NCBI GenBank assembly: GCA_026397335.1
Contig: JAPLVB010000017.1
Coordinates: 1-44,433, forward strand
Direction of reading: 5' to 3'
Origin: Candidatus Aenigmatarchaeota archaeon
GTDB taxonomy: Archaea; Aenigmatarchaeota; Aenigmatarchaeia; QMZP01
DNA: 44,433 nt
Part shown: piece by piece, positions 36,390 through 44,433 of the stretch
Position numbering within the stretch: position 1 is the stretch's first letter
Layout: the number at the start of each line of letters is the position of its first letter
Position numbers and translations under genes: made by a program
The notes under the pieces: generated by a model
Databases searched by the model: none
What the model was told of the DNA's origin: nothing
Seen by the model: only the letters and a program-made list of their open reading frames with translations

Positions 36390-37886
36390 TCACATGAACT
36401 CTTTCGCATCCTTGTGCTTCTGCTTCATCCTGGCGTAATATTCTGTAGCTGCCTTCTCAAGAGGAAGCCCTTTCTCAGAGGCCTTGGACTGCCTGTGCCT
36501 GACCTTCACAAAAAGCGGGAAATTCACAGCCTCGCCAACTATAAGCGCGGTTCCCACCTTCAGGGATGATATTTGCTTGAGAACGCTCTTGTTCATCCCT
36601 TCGGATGACTTTCCTATGTGGTCCAAATCATACGGATTGGTTATCCTGAGTATTATATGCGTGTTGCACTGTGAAAGGACTGTAGTGGAAAGCTGTATGG
36701 GCCTCTGGGAAATCAGGCAGAGTGAAGCGTTGAATTTCCTGCCTTCCCTTGCGATAGTCTGGATTACTCCCCTGGAAATCGCATGTTCCTTCTTCATGGT
36801 CTCGGGGACAAACTGGTGAGCCTCTTCCAGAATCAGAAGGAACGGCGGGATTATTCCGTTTTTCCTTGCATTGAAAAGTTTCCTTGCTATGTAAGCCACA
36901 ACCAGCTGCTTGCGGTTCAGGTTTGTGGTACCGGACAAATCAACTACTGAAAGATGGCCCTGCCTGGTGAGCTCTTCCAGGCTGGGATAATCAGCAACCC
37001 CGAAAACCCCCGTCATCCTCAATTCCATGAGGGTGGATATCAGAATATCCTTCGTGGCTGCCTTTATTTTCTCGCTTAATTCAACAGCATCTATAAGGTC
37101 AGAAAGGCCGTAGTTCTTTTTTCTAAGCGTGTCCATGACTTTTACAAGCTCCCTTATCTGGACATATGTAAGGTTAGGAAAGAATTCTGAAATCTGGTAG
37201 CCGTGGAGATTGGAAAGGCCTATCTGCAGGTCAGATACAGGAAAGACGGAAACCCTTCCCGCATATTTCGGGTCATCCGCAAATGACGTGTATTCGCCAT
37301 GAGCATCTATTACTATAACTGCAAGCTGGCCCTGCTCGGGTTTCCTTGCCATAAGCTCTTCCAGTATAACCGAACTCAGGAAGGATTTCCCCGCCCCGCT
37401 TATCGCAAGTATGGCAAGATGCTTCTGGAGGAGCTTCGTGATGTTTAGCTTCACCTCAACATCATGATGCGGTATTGTGCCCACGTAAAGGCCGTTATTG
37501 TCTATCCCGAAGATGTCCGAAAGGATATGGTTTTCAGGCTGGACGACACGGGTTCCTGGAGAAGGAGGGAATGAGGAATCAACAAAACCATTGCCTGTGT
37601 GCACGCCAAGCGCGCTCACATCCGCAACAAGATATTCCCAGTGATCAACAGGAAATATGTCATCCACATGCCTTCCGGAACTTTCATACTCTTTCACGGA
37701 TTCCGGCCGCATGAAGTATTTGTTCATCTTGTACACATCAAGCACGCGGCCTATCAGGTTTCCGTCATGGCTCTTGAGCTGGACAAACTGTCCTCTTCTG
37801 ACTATGGAATCCTTGTTTATCACGAAAGAGAACTTGCGCGTGGAAGGCCCTTCAAGGGTTGAGATAACTGTCCCTATTTCCTGCAT
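36390..37886 (-). CDS. herA: HerA-type DNA-translocating ATPase
   Basis: 498 residues. HAS-barrel N-terminus (EIGTVISTLEGPSTRKFSFVIN), Walker A AISGAGKS (161-168), IVIDAHGEY (191-199), Walker B LLILEEAH (349-356 region), and the RecA-type finger ISQRPIQLSTTVLSQCNTHIILRITNP. HerA works with NurA, Mre11 and Rad50 in end resection; none of these is directly adjacent, which is unlike many archaea. The last six codons of the gene lie 41 bp from the GIDE start. A TTAAAT tract precedes the start at about 30 bp. Confidence 0.95.
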   Translation of the reverse strand: MQEIGTVISTLEGPSTRKFSFVINKDSIVRRGQFVQLKSHDGNLIGRVLDVYKMNKYFMRPESVKEYESSGRHVDDIFPVDHWEYLVADVSALGVHTGNGFVDSSFPPSPGTRVVQPENHILSDIFGIDNNGLYVGTIPHHDVEVKLNITKLLQKHLAILAISGAGKSFLSSVILEELMARKPEQGQLAVIVIDAHGEYTSFADDPKYAGRVSVFPVSDLQIGLSNLHGYQISEFFPNLTYVQIRELVKVMDTLRKKNYGLSDLIDAVELSEKIKAATKDILISTLMELRMTGVFGVADYPSLEELTRQGHLSVVDLSGTTNLNRKQLVVAYIARKLFNARKNGIIPPFLLILEEAHQFVPETMKKEHAISRGVIQTIAREGRKFNASLCLISQRPIQLSTTVLSQCNTHIILRITNPYDLDHIGKSSEGMNKSVLKQISSLKVGTALIVGEAVNFPLFVKVRHRQSKASEKGLPLEKAATEYYARMKQKHKDAKEFM

Positions 37887-37994
37887 GTAATATTATGTGG
37901 GAATGAAAGGATTTAACCGTTAGAATGAAATTTTCGACAACTACTCGTTCGTGCCTATGCATAAGCTTAAATATTTTGCTTTCCCTATTGGTTT

Positions 37995-38231
37995 ATGCCA
38001 ATAGAAACTGAACCCTGCGACACGTGCTCCCTGTATAGCAAAGGTATCAAGGATAGCCTAAAATCTTTGCGCGACGGAGATGTTGCTGTTGATTTGGCCG
38101 ATGGACTTTATAGTTTATTGCCTGCTGAAGAACAATCAAAAATACTAAAAATAAGCCTGGAATTACATGATAAACCTGAAGAGATTTTGAAAGAATTTTA
38201 TGGTTATATAGAGAAAATAGAGACATTATAA
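37995..38231 (+). CDS. Unknown small acidic protein (78 aa)
   Basis: TTAAATAT (37967-37974) is 25 bp before the ATG, so it is leaderless. A C-x2-C pair sits near the N-terminus (EPCDTCSLYSKG), followed by three amphipathic helices (IKDSLKSLRDGDVAVDLADGLYSLLPAEEQSKILKISLELHDKP... ILKEFYGYIEKIETL). Possibly a small Cys-metal protein or a dimeric helical bundle. Not recognised. Confidence 0.68.
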   Translation: MPIETEPCDTCSLYSKGIKDSLKSLRDGDVAVDLADGLYSLLPAEEQSKILKISLELHDKPEEILKEFYGYIEKIETL

Positions 38232-38302
38232 AACGCCTTCTTTCTTATTTTAGATAACCATTAATTCACTATCTCTTTTAATTACAATATCAAATCTTTC
38301 TT

Positions 38303-39052
38303 ATGAACCTCAAGTTCGTTACCGGCGAACCTGCTCTGCTGGCAGGGAAAACCCTTTTCGTGGCAGACATACATGTAGGAATAGAATACGAATACCGCCA
38401 GTCAGGGATAAACATGCCTTCCCAGACAGAAAAGCTTCTCTCGCGAATCGAGTCTCTCCTGAAACAAACCAAAGCTGCAAGCCTTGTGCTCATAGGTGAC
38501 ATAAAGCATAAAGTTCCTGGAATAAGCTGGCAGGAGGAGCGGGAAGTGCCTGCCTTCCTCCAGCGACTTGCTGAAAAAACAGAAGTCCGTGTGGTTCCCG
38601 GGAACCATGATGGAGGCCTCCAGAAGTTTGTTCCAAAGGGAGTGAAACTCTACCCCACGCAGGGCGGTCTTTTCGGGAATACATATGCAAGCCACGGCCA
38701 CACATGGCCTGAACCTTCTTTTGCCAAAGCAAAATATTTCATCATGAGCCACAGCCATCCGCAAGTGGAGTTTAAGGACAGACTTGGTTATAGGTGGGGA
38801 GAAAGGATATGGATTAGAGCCAAACTTAACAAAAACAAAATCCTGAAAAAATATCCTAAAGCAAAAACCCTGCCCGAGCTCATAATCATGCCCGCCTTCA
38901 ATCCCCTCTCAGGAGGAATTCCTGTCAACAGGAAAATCCCGAAGGAGGAGCAGAAAAGACACATAAGCCCCATCCTGAAGTCCGCAAAAATGCGCACTGC
39001 AAAAATCTTTATGCTGGATGGGACTTACTTGGGGGAGTTGGGGAAGCTCTGA
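38303..39052 (+). CDS. ICC-like (COG1407-type) metallophosphoesterase
   Basis: 249 residues. Calcineurin-like motifs: D-x-H (VADIHVGIEYEY), G-D (LVLIGDIKHKVPG), G-N-H-D (VVPGNHDGGL), H (SHSHPQVEF) and G-H (ASHGHTWPE). The N-terminal LLAGKTLFVADIHVGIE and later IWIRAKLNK are typical of the archaeal Lhr-associated phosphoesterase family. lhr lies at 20762-23632 here, so the pair is in the same region but not adjacent. Likely role: nucleic-acid phosphoester cleavage in repair. Confidence 0.9.
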   Translation: MNLKFVTGEPALLAGKTLFVADIHVGIEYEYRQSGINMPSQTEKLLSRIESLLKQTKAASLVLIGDIKHKVPGISWQEEREVPAFLQRLAEKTEVRVVPGNHDGGLQKFVPKGVKLYPTQGGLFGNTYASHGHTWPEPSFAKAKYFIMSHSHPQVEFKDRLGYRWGERIWIRAKLNKNKILKKYPKAKTLPELIIMPAFNPLSGGIPVNRKIPKEEQKRHISPILKSAKMRTAKIFMLDGTYLGELGKL

Positions 39053-39104
39053 ATCTCGTTGATTGGCAAATAGCTTTTTATATCAGGCTTCCAAAAAAAT
39101 TAGC

Positions 39105-39689
39105 ATGGCATTCGAGATATGGCTCATAGTTGGCGTGTTCTTCCTCCTGCTTGTCATAGCGTTCGTGGTCTACTTCATAGCAGTCTTCAATGGCCTCGTG
39201 AGGCTCAAGAACAACATAAAGAAGGCGCTCGCCAATATAGATGTCCTGCTTAAGCAGCGGACGGACGAGCTCACAAAGCTTATCGAGACTGTGAGGGGTT
39301 ACGCACGATTCGAGAAGAAGGTCCTCACAGAGGTCACGAAAGCAAGGACTGCATTCCTGGATGCGAAGACCCTTCCCGAGAAGGCAAAGGCTTCTGACGC
39401 CATATCTTCAGTCCTGAAAACCCTGTTCGCGGTAGCGGAGAACTATCCTCAGCTTAAAGCGAACGAGAACTTCAAGCAGTTACAGGACCGCATCTCGGGG
39501 ATAGAGAACGAGATTGCAGACCGCAGGGAGTTCTACAATGATTCCGTGAATACATACAACATCCGTATCCAGCAGATTCCCGACAGGTTCATAGCGGGAA
39601 TGCTTCGCTACCAGCCAGAAACCCTTTTCAAGGCGGAAGAGGCTGAGAAGAAGGATGTCAAGGTGGATTTCTCGGATATTGCGAAGTGA
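39105..39689 (+). CDS. lemA: LemA-family membrane protein
   Basis: 194 residues from ATG 39105; TATA TTTTTATATC (39075-39084) lies 26 bp before it, rejecting a 14-residue longer frame. One N-terminal span (IWLIVGVFFLLLVIAFVVYFIAVF) then a long helical bundle: NGLVRLKNNIKKALANIDVLLKQRTDELTKL... YARFEKKVLTEVTKARTAFLDA... IENEIADRREFYNDSVNTYNIRIQQIPDRF, the classic LemA pattern. Function in archaea is unknown. In bacteria LemA often lies with GIDE or TPM-domain genes; a GIDE gene is about 2.8 kb away. Confidence 0.95.
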   Translation: MAFEIWLIVGVFFLLLVIAFVVYFIAVFNGLVRLKNNIKKALANIDVLLKQRTDELTKLIETVRGYARFEKKVLTEVTKARTAFLDAKTLPEKAKASDAISSVLKTLFAVAENYPQLKANENFKQLQDRISGIENEIADRREFYNDSVNTYNIRIQQIPDRFIAGMLRYQPETLFKAEEAEKKDVKVDFSDIAK

Positions 39690-39698
39690 TTCTGGAAA

Positions 39699-40133
39699 CT
39701 ATTTTTTGGTGTACGCCATATCGATATGTTTCACGCCATACATATCATAAGGCTTGGAAACCGCTCTGAAGCCGTATTTTTCATAAAAAGGCTGGGATTG
39801 TACCTGACTCATCAAAATTATTTTCTTGGGCTTAAGCTCTGCCATTTTCTTTAGCATGAATTCAAGCAATCCTTTGCCTATACCTTTTCCCCTGTATTCC
39901 TTTTTTGTTGCCGTTCTTTCAATTTTTATTTGGCCTTTTGATGTTTCCCTAAATCTTGCTGTGGAGACTATTTTGCCGTCTGCTATCGCAATGAAATGCC
40001 TGGAGAACTTATCATCCTCATCGGGTTCCCAGCCAGGCTGGAACCTTTGTTCTTTTATGAACACGTCCGCCCGTATTCTTATAGCGTCAATAAATTCGCT
40101 TATGGTTTTGACTTCCTTGTATTTTACTTCCAT
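39699..40133 (-). CDS. GNAT N-acetyltransferase (ElaA-like)
   Basis: 144 residues. The acetyl-CoA site is IERTATKKEYRGKGIGKGLL (motif A, R/Q-G-x-G-x-G/A); YEKYGFRAVSKPYDMYGVKHI is the closing motif B region, which together with VFIKEQRFQPGWEPDEDD resembles ElaA-like small GNATs. The substrate is unknown. It precedes the R15P isomerase gene on the same strand with 11 bp between. Confidence 0.82.
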   Translation of the reverse strand: MEVKYKEVKTISEFIDAIRIRADVFIKEQRFQPGWEPDEDDKFSRHFIAIADGKIVSTARFRETSKGQIKIERTATKKEYRGKGIGKGLLEFMLKKMAELKPKKIILMSQVQSQPFYEKYGFRAVSKPYDMYGVKHIDMAYTKK

Positions 40134-40144
40134 AGCAAATCCTG

Positions 40145-41029
40145 TTACTCCCTCACCATCTCAAAAACATCGTGCGGTTTTACAACCCCCTTTTCCGTTA
40201 TTATGAAATCCACGTAATCCCCGGGCGTGATGTCAAAGGCTGGGTTTATGATTTTCGCACCGCGCAGTTTTCTCGGGTCTTCCACTTCACGCGGGTCTCT
40301 ATCCTCTATCTCCACTTTATGCGTGAGTTTTGTGGTTAGTCCCGCAACAATGAATGGCTTTCCGAATGCCTTTGCAACTATAGCCATCGGGAGCGTTCCT
40401 ATCTTGTTCACTATTGAGCCGTCAGGCAGGATGGCATCGCAGCCCACCAGGACCTTGTTCGACTTCTTCATCATGAATCCCATGTCTGAGTCCACTCCAT
40501 AGACTATTTTTATATTGGAAGCGAGCAGGTCCTTGGCTGTGATAAGCCCTTGTTTGAGGGGCCTTGTTTCCGTAACAAATACAGTGAAGTCCTTGCCCTG
40601 TTTTTTGGCTTCCCTCAATATTCCAATAACAGTTCTGGAGTGGCAGTGTGTTAGAATGCGGTCCGAATTATGGATTTGTTTCGCGCCATTTTCTATGAGG
40701 CGGGACATGGCTACCTCTGTCTCAGCAATCTGCTTGTCACAAACTGATATGGAAAAATCCTTCAGCTTATCTATGTCCTCTATCTCGTTCTCAGAGATCT
40801 TGAAAAGAACAAGATTGATTATGCTCCCGAGCTCTATCTCCGTCGGGCGGGCCGTCTTTATTTTCTGTGCGATATCCTGAATCTCCACAAGAAAATCTTT
40901 TCTATCCTTTGCTTTGGAAGAGCTTATCGCGATTTTCAGGCACTCTATTCCGGCGTAAGCAATCCCATGAGCGCTCTGGATTTTGAGCTTCTTTATGTCG
41001 CAGATTATTTTGGAAGCTTTGGGGTCCAT
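40145..41029 (-). CDS. Ribose-1,5-bisphosphate isomerase (e2b2/aIF2B-family)
   Basis: 294 residues. The eIF2B-alpha/MtnA/R15P-isomerase fold is visible: catalytic C129 (ILTHCHSRTVIGIL), FVTETRPLKQG, YGVDSDMGFMM with D180, the substrate/phosphate region (KVLVGCDAILPDGSIVNKIGTL) and AFGKPFIVAGLTTKL, NPAFDITPGDYVDFIITEKGV. The family converts ribose-1,5-bisphosphate from AMP phosphorylase into ribulose-1,5-bisphosphate for archaeal form III RuBisCO. Neither partner is in the window. An aIF2B-type regulatory subunit is the alternative but less likely given the C/D pair. Confidence 0.86.
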   Translation of the reverse strand: MDPKASKIICDIKKLKIQSAHGIAYAGIECLKIAISSSKAKDRKDFLVEIQDIAQKIKTARPTEIELGSIINLVLFKISENEIEDIDKLKDFSISVCDKQIAETEVAMSRLIENGAKQIHNSDRILTHCHSRTVIGILREAKKQGKDFTVFVTETRPLKQGLITAKDLLASNIKIVYGVDSDMGFMMKKSNKVLVGCDAILPDGSIVNKIGTLPMAIVAKAFGKPFIVAGLTTKLTHKVEIEDRDPREVEDPRKLRGAKIINPAFDITPGDYVDFIITEKGVVKPHDVFEMVRE

Positions 41030-41050
41030 AATATTATTTGACCCGATTTA

Positions 41051-42043
41051 TTAAACCCTTATTCTCTCTATCTTTTCTTCTGGTGTGGCTTTTGATTCAA
41101 GGTTTGTTTTTTTCTTTCGTTTGTGCAGAGCAACCTTCACTGCTGAATTTTTCGGCGCGTCAGAATACCGGACAGTTAAGCCAGCTGCTTTCTCCATAAG
41201 GGATTTGGATTTCCCCTGGATAATTGTTACGGGTCCCATGTAATCCAGAACTTCCATCCATGGGAGTTTTTTATTTGCCGCGATTTTCTTGAGCATGAGG
41301 TTCTCCTCATGCCTCCTGCCAACGATTATCTTCTCTCTTCCAATCCGAAAATGCCTTCCCATTCTCAGGAGGGCAACATCATCCCAGGAGAAGGTCCTGC
41401 TGTGCTTCAGGAAATCCCTGAGCTTGTGCGCAAAATAGGGGTCTGTGAGCAGGCAGCCGCCTCCTGGTGTGGGGAATTCTTTGACTCCAAGTTTCTTGGC
41501 GAGGGTAAGCTGTGGTGTGCGGTTCCTTCCGCTTATGGAAAGGAGGTTCTCTCTGGAAATGAGGCCTTTTTTCTCGGCCTCGGTTGTGGGCAGTAGCATG
41601 CCTGAAAGAGGCCTCACAATCTTTCCCTCCAGCCCCGCCTCCTTCTCTATGAGGAACATCAAAGGCTTCACTTGCGAGAAAGGCCTCTCCCCTAGAACCT
41701 CTCCCGTGCCAATAAAATCGAAACCGTGTTTTTTCGCAAATAAAGAAGCGCGCCGAAACATGTAAATCTTGCAGTCCAGGCATGGATTCATGTTTGCCCC
41801 GTAGCCGTGCCTGGGCTTCCTTATCAGGGAGAAATATTCCCTGTCCACTTTCACCTTGTGGACCTTCACCCCGAACTTCTTAGCAATCCTGTCCACATAG
41901 CTCTGGCCTGCGGAAAATGGGGTAACAAAATTTATAGCTTCAACCCTGAGACCTTGTGTTTGCAGCAGCCTGATTGCAAGGATGGAATCCAGCCCACCTG
42001 AAAAGAGCACGAGTGCTTTGGGCATCCTTGGGTTTTTAGCCAT
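41051..42043 (-). CDS. PP-loop ATPase with C-terminal NFACT-R_2-like domain (tRNA-thiolation type)
   Basis: 330 residues. PP-loop SGGLDS (15-20), the Cys pair C88-L-D-C91 (NMNPCLDCKIYMFRRAS), TGEVLGERPFSQ, and the Arg-rich end TPQLTLAKKLGV. The C-terminal part (VALLRMGRHFRIGREKIIVGRRHEENLMLKKIA... DYMGPVTIIQGKSKSL) matches NFACT-R_2. Members are predicted to activate tRNA or a thiocarboxylate by adenylation, forming thiouridine-type bases. The specific nucleoside is unknown. It is divergent from the large surface-protein gene. Confidence 0.83.
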   Translation of the reverse strand: MAKNPRMPKALVLFSGGLDSILAIRLLQTQGLRVEAINFVTPFSAGQSYVDRIAKKFGVKVHKVKVDREYFSLIRKPRHGYGANMNPCLDCKIYMFRRASLFAKKHGFDFIGTGEVLGERPFSQVKPLMFLIEKEAGLEGKIVRPLSGMLLPTTEAEKKGLISRENLLSISGRNRTPQLTLAKKLGVKEFPTPGGGCLLTDPYFAHKLRDFLKHSRTFSWDDVALLRMGRHFRIGREKIIVGRRHEENLMLKKIAANKKLPWMEVLDYMGPVTIIQGKSKSLMEKAAGLTVRYSDAPKNSAVKVALHKRKKKTNLESKATPEEKIERIRV

Positions 42044-42099
42044 AGAATCACCAATCTTATTTGATTAATAATATTATATCAGTTAGCCAAAAGTATACT

Positions 42100-44433
42100 A
42101 TGACAACTCCCCGCAAAACCCACCACAGCCACTTGAAGCTTCCAGTTCTGGTCCTTGCTGCCTTGATTGCTTGCCAAGTTCTTGCTATCCAGAGCGCATC
42201 GGCTTTTTATATCAACAGGTCGCCTCTGTGCGGGGACCCTTCCATAATAAAGCAACAAAACTACTCGCTGAAAGCCAAAGTCGATGCCGGCTCATGGACC
42301 TGCATCTCAGGCAAGCAGGGGAGCTTTACATTCTCTTACATCCCGCAGAATTATGTTGACGGCAGCAATTACTATTTCCTTCTTTACTCAACTACCACAC
42401 CAGCTGGCCAGGACTTTGGCGATGGGATGATCATTGGAGCGACCATGAGCCAGATAATGGCGGCATTTGGATCAAGCTGCAGTTGTTCTGGTTCTTATTG
42501 CAATTGTCCGGTTACAGGAACATGGGGCACTAATCCTAACCAGTTCCGATGCACAGCCGCCGCTTGCTCGCAAGGGGCTGCAGGGCCTGCTACCGTAAAG
42601 GTTCAAGAAAGGGCTGAAGTAAGGCAGTGCACAGACCCCAACAATCTCCCGGGTTCGTGCGGCAGCGTGCTGGACCAGTCAAACCAGATAGAATGGTATT
42701 ATCTGTGCAATCCGGACTCGGTCTCCGGAGGATGCTACTATCCGTATTATGACGTGAGATGCTCCACTGACCTGACAAAGGTTGAATGGGTCAGCAACTC
42801 CCCCTCAGGAACCGTAACTCAGACTTATTGCGGCGACGCTCAAAGCCATTCCGTCACCTGCTGCTGCGGCCTGGCGAGTGTAGGATCCGCATATTCCTGC
42901 GACTCCTTTTACGTGAAGACGGCCGTATGCACAGGCACAGAAGTTAAGAAGTGCAGCCCATTTTATGATAACTCCGGGGCTTATTGCATCAAAGAGCAAA
43001 CAGTTTCAATGACGTCAAGCTGCGGCGGCCAGACCTGCCAGAACAATGCATGCCCGGCTGATACCACGCCGCCTGTCCGCTCCGGAGGTTCGCCTACAGG
43101 TTCCCTTCCTGCCGGCACGACACAAAGGGTCATTTCCCTGAGCACGGATGAAACTTCCACGTGCAAATATTCCACCACGGCCAATACTGCGTATTCGTCT
43201 ATGGCTAACACATTCTCCACAACAGGAGCAACATACCATTCGACAACGGTCACGGGACTGGCAAACGGGCAGAGCTACAATTACTATGTGAGATGCTCGG
43301 ATGTGGCTGGCAATGCGAATACCAATGATTATGCAATATCTTTCTCTGTAGCGAATCTCGTCGACACTACACCTCCTGTCCGCTCTGGAGGTTTTCCGAC
43401 AGGCTCCCTTCCTGCCGGGACAACTCAGACTCCAGTTTCATTGACCACAAACGAGGCTTCCACGTGCAAATATTCCCTGAATACAGCCAACACCCCATAT
43501 TCCTCTATGGCTAATCAGTTCGTGACCACCGGCGGCACTGCGCACTCAATGACCGTTGTCGTGGCAAACGGGCAGAGCTACAATTACTATGTGAGATGCT
43601 CGGATGTGGCTGGCAATGCGAATACCAATGATTATGCAATATCTTTCTCTGTAGCGAACACTCCTGACAACACGCCACCCCAAGTCTTCGTGACGGCTAA
43701 CCCAGCCACCGTAGACACTACGTGGCAGAAGGCGACCGCCACTGCCGGGGTTTCGTGCTCAGATACAGGGACAAATCCTAGCGGGTGCAAGGCAGACAGT
43801 TACAGGCTTCTTGTATCCGCCACTTTACCTATAACATGCCCGAATGTTTATGACACTGCTGTTTATGCGATACCCACATCGTCCCCCATAACCAGCCACT
43901 CGTGGGTATGCGTTGCGGGAAAGGACCTCGCAGGCAATGCCAATTTTTCATATCCCATGGAGTTCAGGGTGGACCAGCTGGCTCCGGCAGCTTCAATCGG
44001 ATATCTTCCGCTCTGGGCGAACCAGACATCCTTTAATGTAAGCTGGTCTGGAACGGATGAAGGAGGCTCCGGGATAGCATATTTCGGGGTCCAGTACAGG
44101 GATGATTCTGGCAACTGGGCAAACTGGCTAACTGCGATATCAACACAGAACTCCTATGCAACCTTTAACACGGGCATGAACAACCATACCTATTCCTTCC
44201 GCGTGAACGCCACGGATGCAGCCGGGAACTCCGGCCAGTATTCCAGTCCGGCAAGCACTACAGTTGACACAGCCAAACCGACCTGCGCAATTCAGGACAT
44301 GCCTGCATACCAGTCATCAAGCGATTTCATGCTGATATGGTCAGGAGCGGACGGAGAGAGCGGAGTAAAGGAATACATAGTTGAACAGAGAACAGCTAGT
44401 CTCTGGATGCAATTTCACAGAGGTCCTGAAACC
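42100..44433 (+). CDS. Large Cys-rich secreted/surface protein with repeated Ig-like domains (partial)
   Basis: The ATG at 42100 has TATA TTATATC about 25 bp before it. The frame is open to the window end (778 codons seen). The N-terminal signal peptide is a basic stretch followed by LPVLVLAALIACQVLAIQSA, cleaved probably near ASA. The next 300 residues are unusually Cys-rich (CSCSGSYCNCP, CCCGLASV), which suggests disulfide-bonded or metal-binding modules. From about residue 320 there are near-identical 101-residue modules (DTTPPVRSGG... ISFSVAN), then further Ig-like domains (TWQKATATAGVSCSDTG; PTCAIQDMPAYQSSSDFML). Adhesin or S-layer-type role. The C-terminal end is not visible. Confidence 0.88.
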   Translation, partial: MTTPRKTHHSHLKLPVLVLAALIACQVLAIQSASAFYINRSPLCGDPSIIKQQNYSLKAKVDAGSWTCISGKQGSFTFSYIPQNYVDGSNYYFLLYSTTTPAGQDFGDGMIIGATMSQIMAAFGSSCSCSGSYCNCPVTGTWGTNPNQFRCTAAACSQGAAGPATVKVQERAEVRQCTDPNNLPGSCGSVLDQSNQIEWYYLCNPDSVSGGCYYPYYDVRCSTDLTKVEWVSNSPSGTVTQTYCGDAQSHSVTCCCGLASVGSAYSCDSFYVKTAVCTGTEVKKCSPFYDNSGAYCIKEQTVSMTSSCGGQTCQNNACPADTTPPVRSGGSPTGSLPAGTTQRVISLSTDETSTCKYSTTANTAYSSMANTFSTTGATYHSTTVTGLANGQSYNYYVRCSDVAGNANTNDYAISFSVANLVDTTPPVRSGGFPTGSLPAGTTQTPVSLTTNEASTCKYSLNTANTPYSSMANQFVTTGGTAHSMTVVVANGQSYNYYVRCSDVAGNANTNDYAISFSVANTPDNTPPQVFVTANPATVDTTWQKATATAGVSCSDTGTNPSGCKADSYRLLVSATLPITCPNVYDTAVYAIPTSSPITSHSWVCVAGKDLAGNANFSYPMEFRVDQLAPAASIGYLPLWANQTSFNVSWSGTDEGGSGIAYFGVQYRDDSGNWANWLTAISTQNSYATFNTGMNNHTYSFRVNATDAAGNSGQYSSPASTTVDTAKPTCAIQDMPAYQSSSDFMLIWSGADGESGVKEYIVEQRTASLWMQFHRGPET
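43259..43355 (+). repeat. 97-bp exact repeat, copy 1
   Basis: This 97-base stretch inside the large secreted protein is identical to 43562-43658. The copies are 303 bp (101 codons) apart, in frame. The rest of the unit is similar but not identical. Confidence 0.9.
43562..43658 (+). repeat. 97-bp exact repeat, copy 2
   Basis: Identical to 43259-43355; it encodes the end of the second 101-residue Ig-like module. Perfect identity at synonymous sites points to recent duplication or gene conversion. Confidence 0.9.

Overview
The window is archaeal chromosome, probably from a DPANN-type or deep euryarchaeal lineage. The evidence is: TATA boxes centred about 25 nt before many start codons (leaderless transcripts), aIF2-beta, archease, HerA, Lhr, a TrmB-type regulator, a ribose-1,5-bisphosphate isomerase, a tRNA-Thr with an intron and U73, and very large Asn-x-Ser/Thr-rich surface proteins. 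The exact lineage cannot be fixed from the sequence alone.

Layout. 1-8342: a partial membrane/coiled-coil protein and a 2583-residue surface protein. 8495-9985: a small membrane protein, a P-loop kinase-like gene, and a hicAB pair whose hicA toxin carries a one-base frameshift. 10149-14236: a compact integrated element of about 4.07 kb. It sits in the 3' end of an intron-containing tRNA-Thr(CGT) gene and is bounded by an exact 14-bp direct repeat. It carries a tyrosine recombinase with a zinc ribbon, a four-gene overlapping operon (ribbon-helix-helix regulator, two unknown small proteins, a winged-helix-like protein), an AbrB-like protein, a small membrane protein, a PD-(D/E)XK nuclease, an unknown protein, and two palindrome-rich noncoding stretches.

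14451-23632: AmmeMemoRadiSam-type radical SAM enzyme, two unknown proteins, a Fic protein bracketed by TGTGACTACA palindromes, ADP-forming acyl-CoA synthetase beta subunit, rhomboid protease, a two-domain Nudix fusion convergent with a dGTPase-like HD protein (nucleotide-pool housekeeping), and Lhr helicase. 23783-29228: archease, Nudix, aIF2-beta, a structured intergenic region, FtsZ with a strong Shine-Dalgarno, a TrmB-like regulator, and a coupled pair of divergent PyrE-like and PyrF-like proteins.

29266-44433: tandem GNAT, HypC plus a second HypC-like fusion, metallo-beta-lactamase-fold protein coupled to an ATP-grasp protein, TPR membrane protein, EamA transporter, NYN-domain protein, GIDE-domain membrane protein, HerA, ICC-like phosphoesterase, LemA, GNAT, ribose-1,5-bisphosphate isomerase, a PP-loop protein, and the start of a second large secreted protein that runs off the window.

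Most promising for new biology: the mini integrative element, the palindrome-bracketed Fic gene, the PyrE/PyrF-like pair in which the PyrF-like protein has lost a catalytic Asp, the HypC-like fusion, and a GAARGTG/CACYTTC palindrome family found before lhr, tRNA-Thr, aIF2-beta and the NYN gene.
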